Source: Cristatella mucedo (lineage: Eukaryota; Bryozoa; Phylactolaemata; Cristatellidae). From it: DNA of 64,000 nucleotides. Shown in pieces: positions 53,304 to 63,579 of this stretch; position 1 is the first letter of the stretch, and every line of letters begins with the position of its first letter. The stretch lies in assembly GCA_009760855.2 (NCBI GenBank), contig WPIO01000078.1:1400501-1464500 (forward strand), written 5' to 3'. The position numbers and the translations under genes were made by a program. A model generated the notes under the pieces. The model was not told where the DNA came from and made no database searches. It was given only the letters and a program-made list of their open reading frames with translations.

Positions 53304-55490
53304 CTGAAAACAAGAGACGTGGCGAGTCAGTTAAATCTGCGGGTCACGGTCGACAAGCGAGCGTTGTCAAAATCTGCCCAAACCAGTCATAATGCGGTCA
53401 GTTTGCAGCGACTGATTTCGCCTCCAGGCCAAGATAAGCCAAATTAGTGTCATTTTTAGATTTGGATAGTGCTCTATATATAAGACTGCAGGCTTTTCAA
53501 TTAGCGAACGCTTATTTAGCTAACGGAATCAATTTGACCCAAAGCTGTCAAAATGGCATCAAAATACTGGTCTCGTTGGGGGCAGTCAAGCACCTTCCCT
53601 TGTCAAGCGCCTCAAACAAGCAAGCGTTTGTTCTCGGGCTCATTCTGGATTCATTAGAAGTAGACCGGAGCTAGCGAGTTATAACTTCAACTTGGGATTT
53701 CTTGGAAGCGATCAACTATAGACACTAGCGTGTAGTCTAAATACAATAGAATTCAGCAGTTTATTTCGTCGACGAGTACATCGTGTTTGACTCCATTTTT
53801 TTCGATACGTTACTCTGACCGAGTAGAGCGGCTTAATTTCCAAGCTTTGTTTGCATTTGATTTTCATTGGCTGGGAGGCTGCTTTCGACTCTCAATGGGG
53901 GCTAACAGAGAAAGACTGTATAGGCCTAGCGGCGTTTACGCCTCTAAAGTTGGGGTAGGATTGGCTGCGATTTGATCGTCGCTCTAGCTGTGGATAGATG
54001 ACCTCCTTTCTATGTCCTTTGACTGATGCCAAACTCACATTAGTGCGGGTCAATATCTTGCAACTAGAAAGCCATATATCTAGTAAAATTTAAAGTTCGC
54101 ACCTTCACGAAACCCGATGATGCCCATTTCCAAGTTGGTGTACTTTGCACCTTAGCTTTAACGTCCGCCATTCGACATTTGCAGATGCCGTGGTTTCTGT
54201 GCAATATCTCGATTGCTCCGCAGCACCAGTCAGTGCAGCTGCATGTGACTCGACAAGATGCCGTGTATTAGCACTATCTATTAGTATTAGCAAGTTCTTC
54301 TTGTCGTCGAAGAGTCTAGAGATTGACGAAGGCGTTTCCGTGCTGGCTTCTCACGCTTGATTACGCCGAATGGTGAATGCTTGCAGAGGTTTCCAGTGGG
54401 ACGAAGCATCTTATGCTCTTGCTATAAGTTGTATGCGACTGTGGCTATTGGGTGTTAGCGTATGCGAGGCAATGACCATGTCATAATTGCTAATACAAAG
54501 AGACACTGAAAGCCTTCTCTTTCACGCTTGGCAGGCAACATATCAGAGCAGCACACAATCTGGAGCGGACCGATGTAGAGCAGCAGAGTTACGGCTGGAT
54601 TAACTGCTCCTCGCCTCAGTTGAGACAGCAGCGTATCTGAAGAACCGGCTGCGCTGAGCGACGGCTGCACATTTGAATTGCACACGCTGTATCAGAAGCA
54701 GCCGGTAGCAAAAGTAAGCGGCAGATACACACGGATTCACCCAATGAGCTAATTAGCCAGCGATCAGCAGCGTCTGGCTTTTGCTTAGGAGTTCTTCCTG
54801 GCGATGTATTCCCGTACAGCTGATGAATCTGCGTCCGGGTATCGTTTTTTGCGGATAATCGCACTACAAACCCCGCGATTCCGGTTGAGCTTCCTGTGCA
54901 CTGGGAGGAAATGATTCCGTATTTATCACACTTAATTGTTAAAGTGACTTCCGAGCAACACGCTAGATATACTACCACAAAGAAAGGCTATCTCGCCAGA
55001 TTTGTGTACTATATGAGATCGCCATCGTTTGACCAAATCTTTTCTCTACGCTACAGTAATGCGCTAAAATAAAGCTTCGGTCTCTTTCAACAGGGCGCCA
55101 GATGCATCAGAATCCATCGAGAAAGAAATTCCTGCGACTTTGGGTTGCGTTTAGCTCGTTTAGCTGCGGTTTAGCTCGCGCCTCACGGATCGTGCAACTG
55201 CGACGTTCTGTGAATCGAGCCGATAGCTCTGTCGTGCGCTGCTTTCTCCTAGTAGGACCGTCGAGTGAAAAATTGCGCTAATAAAAATTAAAATTCGCAC
55301 AAGCAAAATTGCACAATGGTCTATTCGAGTTGAGCTTCTCTTCCGCACTCAAACAGCACCGGCGACCCAGTGTAATCCAATTAATTCAAGGGGTCGACGA
55401 AATTGGGCCTACATCTTTGGTCACCATTCTGCTAGTGAAATGGCACTCGTCGGCCCGCGGTTGCTTAAAGGAAGAAAATTGAAAGCGAAG
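53304..55490. other. Intron 2 of gene B, unassigned part
   Basis: No recognised gene. Minus frames at 54455-54685 and 54616-54978 (120 codons, overlapping) and a plus frame at 53447-53674 lack family resemblance. Nothing repeat-like was recognised. Confidence 0.4.
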
Positions 55491-55494
55491 ATAA

Positions 55495-55575
55495 CTAACT
55501 CTCCCGACCTGCGTCAGAACATCCCCTGACCTGACTATCAAGTGCAATATTATTATTATTATTATTATTAACTTT
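55495..55575 (+). mobile_element. LINE family B remnant, internally deleted
   Basis: CCGACCTGCGTCAGAACATC and CCCTGACCTGAC (codons of the C-terminus) are joined directly to TATCAAGTGCAATATT and (ATT)n, so the whole 3' UTR is missing between them. About 80 bp remain. Confidence 0.7.
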
Positions 55576-56285
55576 GCTAGCCATGTCTCTGAGAAAGGGC
55601 TTGCACAGGCGTCTCGCTATATCCCTTCTCCGAAGACGGTCGGGGATTTCCCTTCTAAATTTGAAAGCAGACCCCTCAAACCCGAGCAAAAGCTCCTTAG
55701 CGACCACGGAGCATTTCGGCGCTAACCAACAGTCGGGGCTATATTGCTTCTCTGCAAGTTCTTATAGTCTATTCCTTATACTAACACGACACCTGGATGC
55801 ACTTATGGTCAAATCCCAGTCGATCATCACAAGACTGAACACACGCTACGTGTCCTATAATACATTAGGTCCACAAGCTCACTCAACGGTGATTTGCAAT
55901 TAAGCTCGACTGCCTATAAAAAGAAACGAAATAGTAAAAGATAAAGTTCATCCAAAGTAAAAGACTTCTTCATATTGCGTCAGACGAGCCTTAGTGGTGA
56001 ACGTCCCGCATGACTTAGACGATAAATAATTATTACCTGCTGTAGGATTAAACCATAACACAGCAGGCACTAGGATTGAACCATGACCTGGTCGTAAATT
56101 GTGAGCTCACCCCATGACTAAGAGCCAGTTGCAAATGCGATTTGTGATCTATGAATCGGCTTGCAAGATGGTATTCGTGGTACTTCAAAGTACTCTCGCA
56201 GTCTCTTAGTGACCCACTAGACGGCATTATAAGTTAATGATAGACTATTCAACAACCTGCTTACACTTGTAGTCCATGTTGACGC
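55576..56285. other. Intron 2 of gene B, middle
   Basis: A 109-codon plus frame at 55574-55903 has no family resemblance. At 56040-56130, GGCACTAGGATTGAACCATG, ACCTGGTCG and GTGAGCTCACCCCATGAC look like an old minus-strand tRNA-type SINE head. Confidence 0.4.
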
Positions 56286-56289
56286 CCTT

Positions 56290-57175
56290 TCAAATTATAA
56301 TAATAATAACAGCACATTTGTATAGCACCCTCAAAAAACTCAATCTATCTCTTTCTAGACACTTTCCATATACTGTAAAGGAAGTATAATATCAAGTGGC
56401 TAGGGGTAGCATGCACAATTTCAGCAAGAACTACATGTTAGACGTAATAATAACAATAATAATAATAATACACTTGATAAAGCGCCCTCAGAGAACCTAA
56501 TCTCTTTCTAGGCGCTTTACATTTGCTGCAAAGGGAAATGCAATTAAATGGTGAGTAATATCATGCTTGATGAACAAACAAAATGAATAACATGGTTAGG
56601 GGTGACATGCACAGGGTCAGCATGCAAATGTGGTTAGTGGCAGCATGCACAGTGTCAGCACGCATAAGCACATGAAGGACGAATATAACATAATAACAAT
56701 AATAATGTACTTGATAAAGCGCCCCCATATAACTCAATCTATTTCTAGGCGCTTTACATTTGCTGCAAAGGGAAATGCAATTGAAAGGTAAGTAAAATCA
56801 TGCTTGAAAAACAAACAAGAGGAATAACATGGTTAGGGGTGACATGCACAGGGTCAGCATGCAAATGTGGTTAGTGGCAGCATGCACAGTGTCAGCACGC
56901 ATAAGCACGTGTAGGACGAATCACAGGGACCCACTAAATGCTGTCATAAATAGCTGTGTTTTTAAGATCCTTTTAAATGTGGTCAGGTCAGGGGATGTTC
57001 TGACGCAGGTCGGGAGGGAGTTCCAGGCTTTGGGAGCATACGAACTAAATGCACGGTCTCCAAAGGATTTAAGGTTTGTACGAGGTATTTGTAGACTGTT
57101 GGATTCCGAAAAGCTGGTGGTACGATGCTTGACTGGACTTTTTTTTAGAAGTAGCCCGAATAGTGTCAACTCGTA
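56290..57175 (-). mobile_element. Three stacked LINE family B 3' ends, then the C-terminus
   Basis: Three successive ATT-rich tails, each followed by the same terminal block, begin at 56297, 56450 and 56692. The first copy lasts about 145 bp, the second about 240 bp, and the third continues through the 3' UTR into C-terminal codons (TSFSESNSLQIPRTNLKSF; SPDLTTFKRILKTQLF) up to about 57135. Copies two and three are close in sequence to 22035-22440. All lie on the same strand. Confidence 0.88.
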
Positions 57176-57177
57176 AA

Positions 57178-57425
57178 TGACTATTGGTGGTAGCATGCAC
57201 AGCGTCATCGTCACGCATAATTACGCAAAGAAGATATCACAGGTAACCACAAAACGCTGCAGTAAAAAGGTTGGTTTGTAGTTTTTTTTAAATGTCACCA
57301 AATCAGGCGATGTCACGATGTCGGTCGGGAGTAAGTTCCATGCCTTGGGAGCATGCCAAACAGAGGCGTGGTCTCCAAAGAACTTCTTTACATCTTTTTC
57401 AACCCATTATGGGATGATTAGCCAT
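57178..57425 (-). mobile_element. LINE family B fragment, diverged
   Basis: GGTAGCATGCACAGCGTCATC, CGCATAATTACGCAAAG, GATGTCACGATGTCGG and TCTCCAAAGAACTTC follow the family order of the 3' UTR and C-terminus but with many differences. Confidence 0.75.
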
Positions 57426-57469
57426 AGTGCGTGGGCAGGTCAAGCTGGAAAGTGTTATCCACAAATCGG

Positions 57470-58195
57470 TATGTTTAATGTAAGTCCAGCTGTATCGGAA
57501 CGGAATCTAGGTGTCCTATTCTAAAATGACACTTAGCTGGATGACTGCAGTGGCTCCATATTCATGCTGGCCTATTTTTAACTAAGTGGCATCGAAACAA
57601 TGAGGCCACAAGGTAAGCTAAGACTGAGATCTACAAGGCGAGAATGAGGTATACAAGGTGCAATGATGCAGCCAAATTAGCTTGTGCATTCCTTAGCATC
57701 CGATCTAGACTTACGAAGCTAGTCTAGATCATAGATGTTCGCGGCTAGACATCCAATCTAGTCTTTTTTAACTCCTATTTGCACTTATTAATACCTGTGC
57801 AGTGCGATACTTAATGGCAGTGTAAAAATCGCCAAACAGGTTATTCTGTATTGAACGTCGCAACTACGACATTACACCACTGCTCTCGCACCAGAATGGC
57901 TCCCAGTGAAGCAGTGCACCAATTAGAAGGTCGCATTGCTCGCTTTTACTGGTTCCCTCCCTACTCGTACTTTGGCTTACTTCCCCTATCTGCGAACTCT
58001 TCTGTTGCGATTCTCTAACTCTGATCGCTAAGCTGTGCCTCTTATTGCCCTCGCATTCTTTGCAAGCCATAACTTCAGTTCGAAAGCCTGAGTCTCTGTG
58101 AGAGTGATTTACATTTCTATGTGCTCCATTTTCAGATTGTACGAAGCGCCTATAAAAAGATACAGTTCTCCTCGGTTGGTTAGCAAATACTTTAT
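57470..58195 (+). mobile_element. LINE family B fragment, diverged
   Basis: GGAATCTAGGTGTCCTATTC, TGACACTTAGCTGGATGAC and CAGTGGCTCCATATTC (RT end), then CTCCCAGTGAAGCAGTGCACC, ending ACGAAGCGCCTATAAAAAG and ATACAGTTCTCC near 58170. A second, rearranged piece of DNA lies between 57590 and 57830. Confidence 0.65.
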
Positions 58196-58312
58196 TATTT
58201 ACATTAATTGGTCCCTGAACGCCACGTAGTACATGGGCAAAGAAGATTGCAGTCACGACCCTTAGTTAGCTTAAATAAGCTCATGGGAGTAGTCGGCTGG
58301 TCTGGCTGCTAT

Positions 58313-58465
58313 GCAGTTAGCTACCCACTGTATGTCAAGCCCTCCACGCGAAGTTTCGCAGCGAAAGATGTGCCCTGTCGCCGGATTTTCGGCGCGATCG
58401 ATGCGTAAAGACTGCAAGCCAGCGCTACTAGAAAGCAACCACCTATAAATATATCGCATACTACC
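58313..58465 (-). other. Membrane-span-like open frame in intron 2 of gene B
   Basis: A 50-codon open frame reads VLLVVCDIFIGGCFLVALA, CSLYASIAPKIRRQGTSF and ends at TAG. It looks like a membrane anchor followed by a basic tail and roughly resembles the E11 anchor (IFIGG... against VFIGVG...), but it sits 150 bp downstream of E2, has no start codon, and no acceptor I can find puts it in phase with E2 or E10. It may be a chance frame, a relict terminal exon of another SCARB copy, or an alternative last exon. Confidence 0.25.
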
Positions 58466-58611
58466 AGTAAAACTCAGTCAGAAATCTTTTGAGCAAAAAA
58501 CTGAATCTCGTATGACATGAAAAATTACGAGGCAGGTGACAAACCACTCTCCAAAGCAGGTATGATGTGCTCTAAACCTGTCAAACAAAACATGAACGAG
58601 TCGTCACTTAC

Positions 58612-58778
58612 GTGTAAGTGAACGGTCCTCTCTCCATGAGCATTGGTATAGAGCCAGAAGTAATTACTTCTTCGGCATTCAACACGTCAAATATCCAGAA
58701 CTGAAGATTTTCGGAGGCATCGTTATGTGGATCTACCCAGCTATTATATATGTCACTTCCGTTTTGCAATGGAAGTAT
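58612..58778 (-). CDS. SCARB gene B, exon E2 (167 bp)
   Basis: After the acceptor TTTATGCTTGCAG it encodes ILPLQNGSDIYNSW, VDPHNDASENLQFW, IFDVLNAEEVITSG and MLMERGPFTY, then two bases of Thr and the donor GTAAGTG. The core FWIFDVxNxEE and (R)GP(F/Y)TY are defining CD36-family motifs just outside the first membrane span. Same length and phases as E2 of gene A; the differing residues cluster after DP and in the stretch before ERGPFTY. Phase 0 entry needs a first exon ending like that of gene A; none was found up to 64000. The NGS sequon is conserved between the two genes. Confidence 0.96.
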
Positions 58779-59028
58779 CTGCAAGCATAAACGTGAAGTG
58801 CCGCTGGTACACATCTATGCACTTAAAGCGATGTTGCAGTTAACCAATTAGAAAACGGATAATTTCAAGGGCAGGCTAGTCAGATGCTGACCGAAGCCCC
58901 TTTTTTCAAGGTGACAAATCTAATAGAGCTCAGGCACGTAGCTTAAAGCCTCAGAACTGCTCATCTCTGAAGCGCGTTGGCCCTCAGTCTAGCCAATAGT
59001 TCAGCCTTGACAAAAGGCACTCGAGAGA
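58779..59028. other. DNA upstream of E2 of gene B
   Basis: Intron 1 of gene B. Nothing recognised. Confidence 0.4.
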
Positions 59029-59029
59029 T

Positions 59030-59305
59030 AATAAAAATGATAATAATACATTTGTTATAGCGCCCTCATAGAACTCAATCTCTTTCAAAAGGAAATTTAA
59101 ATTCGCTGCAAAGGAAGCATGATCGAATCGTTAGTTGTAACATGCTCATCGACAACAAGCATAACATGGTTAGAGGTGACATGGACAGGGTCAGCATGCA
59201 AATATGGATAGGGACAGCATGCACAGCGTCGGCACGCATAAGTACCCTAAGGATGAAACTATGGACCCACTAAATTCTGTGATCAACAGATGCATTAAAT
59301 ATCAC
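59030..59305 (-). mobile_element. LINE family B 3'-end fragment
   Basis: GATAATAATACATTTGTTAT, AGCGCCCTCATAGAACTC, TTAGAGGTGACATGGACAGG, TCAGCATGCAAATATGG and CGGCACGCATAAGTACCC, ending at GACCCACTAAATTCTG. The structure matches 22035-22290. Confidence 0.87.
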
Positions 59306-59728
59306 TTGTTGTTCTGCCCTTCAGTTTGCACCCTGAGCGAGGCCAGAGGGGGTTAGAGGAGGCCAGCAGTAGGTCATTTGCAAACCTGGACCCTGACTCA
59401 CTATCGCGCCTAGTATGTTTGCAACTGCTTAGATCAGCGAATCAAGCTTGGATGCCTTCTAAGGAGATGCAACCGTTAAAATATACACATGTAGAAAAGT
59501 AGCAAATGCCGGGAGCAAGTGGGTGCCAGAAGGAGAGAATGGAATGCACTGTATAAAGAGTAAATCTACCAACGGATAGTCCCTCTAAACCGTACCGCAT
59601 CGCGAGGACTTTACATCTATTTGGTTAATAGTAGACACTAGATGACGGGATCAAGATCGAATCACTTGCAAGTTGGTGGGAATTTGGAATACGCCAATTG
59701 CTCGCTTTAATTCAATTTAAGATCCTAA
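59306..59728. other. Unassigned DNA
   Basis: No gene or repeat recognised. Confidence 0.4.
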
Positions 59729-59732
59729 TTTG

Positions 59733-60045
59733 GTAGTAATAATAAAACATTTATATAGCGCCCTCAAAGAACTGAATCTCTTTTTAGGCACTTTACAGAT
59801 GCTGTAAAGACAGCATGACCAAATAATTGGTAACATTCGCAACGTCATCAAAATTTTTAGACGTTACTTGCACAGAGTCAGCATGTAGATATGGTTAGTA
59901 GCAGCAGGCGCAGTGTCAGCACCCATACGCACACAAAGGACGAATCACGAGGGCCCATCAAATGATGTAATAAACAGGTTGTACTTAAGCTTCTGTGTAT
60001 ATGTAGTCACGTCGGGGATGTCGTGACGTCATCGCATGTACCTAA
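59733..60045 (-). mobile_element. LINE family B 3'-end fragment, diverged
   Basis: GTAATAATAAAACATTTATA, AGCGCCCTCAAAGAACTG, TTAGACGTTACTTGCACAG, TCAGCATGTAGATATGG and CACACAAAGGACGAATCACG. Order as in the other copies. Confidence 0.82.
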
Positions 60046-61840
60046 TGCTATTAGTAGGGGTATCGCAGTTAAAATGATTGAAGCATGACACCTGCGTGCT
60101 TGGCTGCCTTATACTGAATAGACAACGTAGAAAGCAACGTTTGGTGGCAAATTAGAGATAGCTAAGATCCTAGTGCAGAGTCACCGCCACAAATAACTGC
60201 CTCCGAGAGCACAATGCTGGCCTATAGCTCAGTATCTACTTGCATCTGTTCACTTATCTTCCTCACTAAATCAAAAAGCTCTAAAGACCAAATGATGCTT
60301 CACCGGGTAGTTGCAAGTACTGCTTATAACATTTTGCTGAAACCCTATACGAGCCGAGCGAGGCAAGATCTCGGTAAATATTCTTTTCCGCGAGAGAGTC
60401 TGCAGGTCACGAAGACGTCGACTAAGCGGAGGCCACTCGGCCAGGCAAAAGCAAAGCTATATCTATGACGTGCCTATGCGATAGATATATGCCATAGATA
60501 TATCTATGACTATTACGTTGCATTTGCGAAGATGCAAATCGGCTTCCAGGACTGCTAAGGGTGGCCTTTGAGTGACCGGAAAAGTGTGACTTCCCGGATT
60601 CCACTAGATTGGCATGGTAAAAGAAAGCAGAACCGACTTCGCGAAATCTTCTCAACAACCAGACCCGGGGCCGTCTTTTGACGCAGAGCATTTCGCATGC
60701 TGAGTGACAGTTTTGAGCGCTAGGAATTCTAGCGAGTGAGCCGCAATTTTCTCACGCCAATATACGCCTTTCGAAATGGATCATAAACGAGGCGATCGGA
60801 TCGCTCCGTCCTGTGCCGATCGCGTTGGCCGTCCCACTTCTGCGAAGCTCCATAAAAACGTGCTCGGAGCCAGCAACCAGTTCAGCAATCCCCCAGGCTG
60901 GACAATCAGAATCTGCGGAATTCAGGCGGGCCGGTTCACTGTCTTCAAAAAAAGGTCTTCCTGACATCATCAGCGTGCACTTTTGTTCAGACCACTTTCT
61001 TCTTCGAGACGATAAACTGATATGTTCTAATGATTGCCGCAAATAGTACAGCGGCAGCCGGGCACGTGATTATCTCCCCATGTGTTGACTCTTATTGGCG
61101 CGCGAGTCCCATGCTTCGGCTGCAGCTCTGCTGTGGATTCACTGGCACAGTCATTGTTGACCTGCATTTCGCCGCCTCGTGACCCGAGTGCTTTGCCATA
61201 AGCCTCGTCCTTGCATGACCTACTGGGTACCAGCAAGCCTATATATTCACAATGGCCACTGGTATTTCGAGCTCATGCCCGTACGCTTGCAAAACATTCA
61301 CCGCTCGGGCATACACACGCTCGAACTGCGCTGTGCCGGAAGCGCCCTGCCTCGCGACGCTCTTGTGCTTACGAATGATTGACTCCTCCGTGGACAACCC
61401 CCTCTGCCTTGCTTGCATGTGCTATCAAGGCAGGTAGCTTGGTAATAAAGCCGGCCTGCGCACGGCTCGATAGAAAATCGTTGCGTGCGAGTCAACTAGT
61501 GGCTCAAGAGAAGAGAATTTTAAAGAGCCAAAACCGTAGTAGTAAAGTGTTACCTAGATCGAGGTTAGAGACTTTCCGCAAAGTAAAAAGAATAAAGAAT
61601 ACGGCTTTGCGAAGGCCGTAATGGTGCGGTCACACAAATGTAATAAAGCTGGCGACAGACAGTTTGCCAAGGTAAAACTTGCTAGAGTAGAGAACGCGTC
61701 CTCACCTTAGAGGGCTCGTCAGTTCCCACCTGCAGCAGGCCTTTAAAAGAAAGACTACCTTAGCAAAGAAAGACGACGGAAGCAGCCTCAGCCTCTGCTA
61801 TTCCCAGCGAGTGACGTGGCATGATCAGAAACTGGACTGT
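60046..61840. other. Unassigned DNA with short open frames
   Basis: TATAGATATATG/ATAGATATATCTATG units near 60458-60510 form a small repeat and palindrome. At 61150-61440 several frames are open at once (plus 61179-61382 and 61252-61437, and a minus frame), with mixed, protein-like composition but no recognised family. I searched the minus strand for the missing E1 of gene B (a hydrophobic span followed by a GT donor in phase 0) and did not find it. Confidence 0.35.
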
Positions 61841-61847
61841 TTTCATT

Positions 61848-61888
61848 GGCTGTCGGCTCCAGCTGGAGGCCAGCTGCAGCCGACAGCC
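61848..61888. repeat. 41-base near-perfect inverted repeat
   Basis: Outer arms GGCTGTCGGCT and AGCCGACAGCC are exact complements; inside a C/C mismatch, CAGCTGG and CCAGCTG also pair around the loop AGG. That is 18 paired bases per arm with a single mismatch, far beyond chance expectation in a short stretch. It could form a cruciform or an RNA hairpin; I see no sign of a tRNA or known small RNA. Confidence 0.92.
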
Positions 61889-61915
61889 TTGCCCTCCGTC
61901 AGCTCAATTTTTGCT

Positions 61916-61938
61916 CCCCCCCCCGCTTTGGGGGGGGG
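61916..61938. repeat. C9-GCTTT-G9 inverted homopolymer hairpin
   Basis: Nine C and nine G flank GCTTT. It lies 28 bases after the 41-base inverted repeat and 22 bases before a TATTTAA site. Confidence 0.92.
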
Positions 61939-61969
61939 AAGGTTTGCAAGCTGCGTCACTATTTAAGTC

Positions 61970-62488
61970 GGTCAGCTGGGGCCCGGCGGGTCGGCAAGCA
62001 TCCAGCACGATCAAAGCGCGAATACTGCTAGTCACTTTTTAAACTCCAGGACAGCTATCGTTGCAGCTTTCGTGGCGGTCTTGAGGCTAGTAGCACTCTG
62101 TACGTGGTTGCGCAGCTAAGCTCATAAGGAACACTGTTTCGACTTATGTCATTGCGCCAGCCGAGCATACTATTATCTCACCGTGCATCAGCTATTATTC
62201 TTATTCGAGTGTCTACCAGAATACGCAGCAGCAACAGAAAAGTTATTGGTCACCGCCGCAGTAGTGGAAAAGACAGTTGGCAAACGAGTAAGTCCTGCAT
62301 CTCTGGATATTTTAAGGGCAGCGCGATTATGCCCTTTCGTCAGACTTATGACAGCACCTTTACCGCTCGGCTAGACGTAGACGTTTGACAAATCGCATTT
62401 GCCTGCAGCTGCATAAGCCCGGTTCAGCAACTAACTCACTTGATTCCCCCGCAGTCTGCCTCAGCAGCGTTCGCATTTAAATGGAGGC
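61970..62488. other. Region downstream of the possible promoter
   Basis: Plus frames at 62146-62388 and 62183-62374 overlap. The second (read through GTG) contains LPEYAAATEKLLVTAAVVE and reaches a consensus donor GTAAGT at 62287-62292, so a small first exon is conceivable, but nothing confirms it. Confidence 0.25.
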
Positions 62489-62489
62489 T

Positions 62490-63520
62490 ACTAACTTTCT
62501 ATATCTTAACTGGGATAAAATCAACTTACTAGTTATAGAAATGCCTATTTTAAACCTCACTTTAGAAGACCTCAACCTCCAGCTCGGTTAATTTACCATC
62601 ACTCCAGCGAAGTCGGTGATCAGGTTATCAGGGAGGCTCGTCAATACTGAATTATCATTGGATGACTGCTGATCACCATGGGTCAAGTCGCCCTATTTTC
62701 AGCAAACACCGCCAAAATCAAGGCCTGCATGACACGAGTTCGACAGACAATTTAGTTCGTGCGTTTGCGACATCGAGGCTACTATACGTCCCGCTATTCA
62801 AGACTCCCGGCGTGTGCAGTTGAACGTCTGCAGCGAGTACAAGACTCGGCAGCTCGCCAGGTCTGTCGCCTACTGTTTAGGCAGCACATTGCGAACCACC
62901 TCCATCAGAGTCTCACTGGTACACTCTTAGGTATCGAATCGCCGTCGAGGTTCTCTCTTTGGCCTCCAGGTCGCTGCACTCGCTTGCTCCGGCAGCCTAC
63001 CTATCCGACCTCTTTGCTCCTCTTATGTGCACTCCCTTCGACCGCTCGACTCGGCTTTCGCTCGTCTCGCCGCTCCTAGTCTGGCAATAAAGTGAAATCT
63101 ATCTGCGATCGGGCCTTCAGTTGGCATGCACCTAAAGTCTGGAGCTCAGCTTCCGGCTTTGGTCGCAACCTGCATTGACTCGATGGATATAAGTCTTAGC
63201 TAAAGCTGTACCTGCACTCTGTTCAACTTGCCTTTTCGATCGTATATGCTTTGCATGCCCTGCCTGCGCATGACTCGGTGTATATTATTAACAAGTGTTC
63301 CTAATAACCGGCAGCCCTGAATGTCTTTTGTTCACTTTTACATGCTAGCCTGAGAACTATAATGCATGTTTTTGCATGGTTGCCTACGTACGATACTTAG
63401 CACGTTATATGATCCTTAGTAATTGATTTTCTTGCGAGTGAGTTACAAGCACCTGGATTAAGATTTAGTCCTCTCAGCTTAATATACTAACGAGCTTTTG
63501 TTATAATCATTATTCGGCGG
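62490..63520 (+). mobile_element. LINE fragment, CR1/L2 type, diverged from family B
   Basis: Decayed frames contain INLLVIEMP, ELSLDDC, RLPACAVERLQRVQDSAARQ and QHIANHLHQSL, the C-terminal order of the family B RT, followed by a 3' region ending AGCACCTGGATTAAGATTTAG near 63455. The codons differ enough that it may be a sister family. Confidence 0.75.
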
Positions 63521-63579
63521 CACCAATCAATGCTGCAGTACAATTATTCCCAACTGAGCCGACAAGTACGTTACGTAGT

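Larger units (their letters stand above)
30590..58778 (-). other. SCARB/CD36-family gene B, gene span (E2-E11 located)
   Basis: Ten exons on the minus strand join without a stop: 58778-58612, 53303-53156, 50237-49995, 46976-46885, 46579-46530, 39360-39291, 36603-36306, 33279-33206, 31004-30950 and 30787-30590. Their lengths (167, 148, 243, 92, 50, 70, 298, 74, 55 and 198) and phases all agree, giving 464 residues plus stop. With a 41-residue E1 as in gene A the protein would be about 505, normal for CD36/SCARB. All six conserved extracellular cysteines are present: DRCN, DLCR, then four in E8. Introns carry LINEs, SINEs, a MITE-like element and microsatellites but leave splice sites intact. 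E1 was not found between 58779 and 64000. Confidence 0.95.
61845..61966 (+). promoter_or_regulatory. Possible promoter: CCAAT box, two hairpins, TATA-like site
   Basis: ATTGG (inverted CCAAT) at 61845-61849 leads into a 41-base hairpin (61848-61888) with an 11-bp outer stem, one mismatch, a 7-bp inner stem and a 3-base loop. Then comes a second hairpin of nine C (61916-61924), GCTTT and nine G (61930-61938), then TATTTAA at 61960-61966. The order CCAAT, then TATA about 115 bp later, suits a plus-strand promoter. No convincing gene follows: the frame from 62146 has a GTAAGT donor at 62287 but no known domain. Confidence 0.3.

Noticed and set aside
62183-62374. Frame with LPEYAAATEKLLVTAAV as a first exon of a new gene
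   Set aside because: Starts at GTG, no recognised domain; only a GTAAGT donor and a possible upstream promoter favour it.
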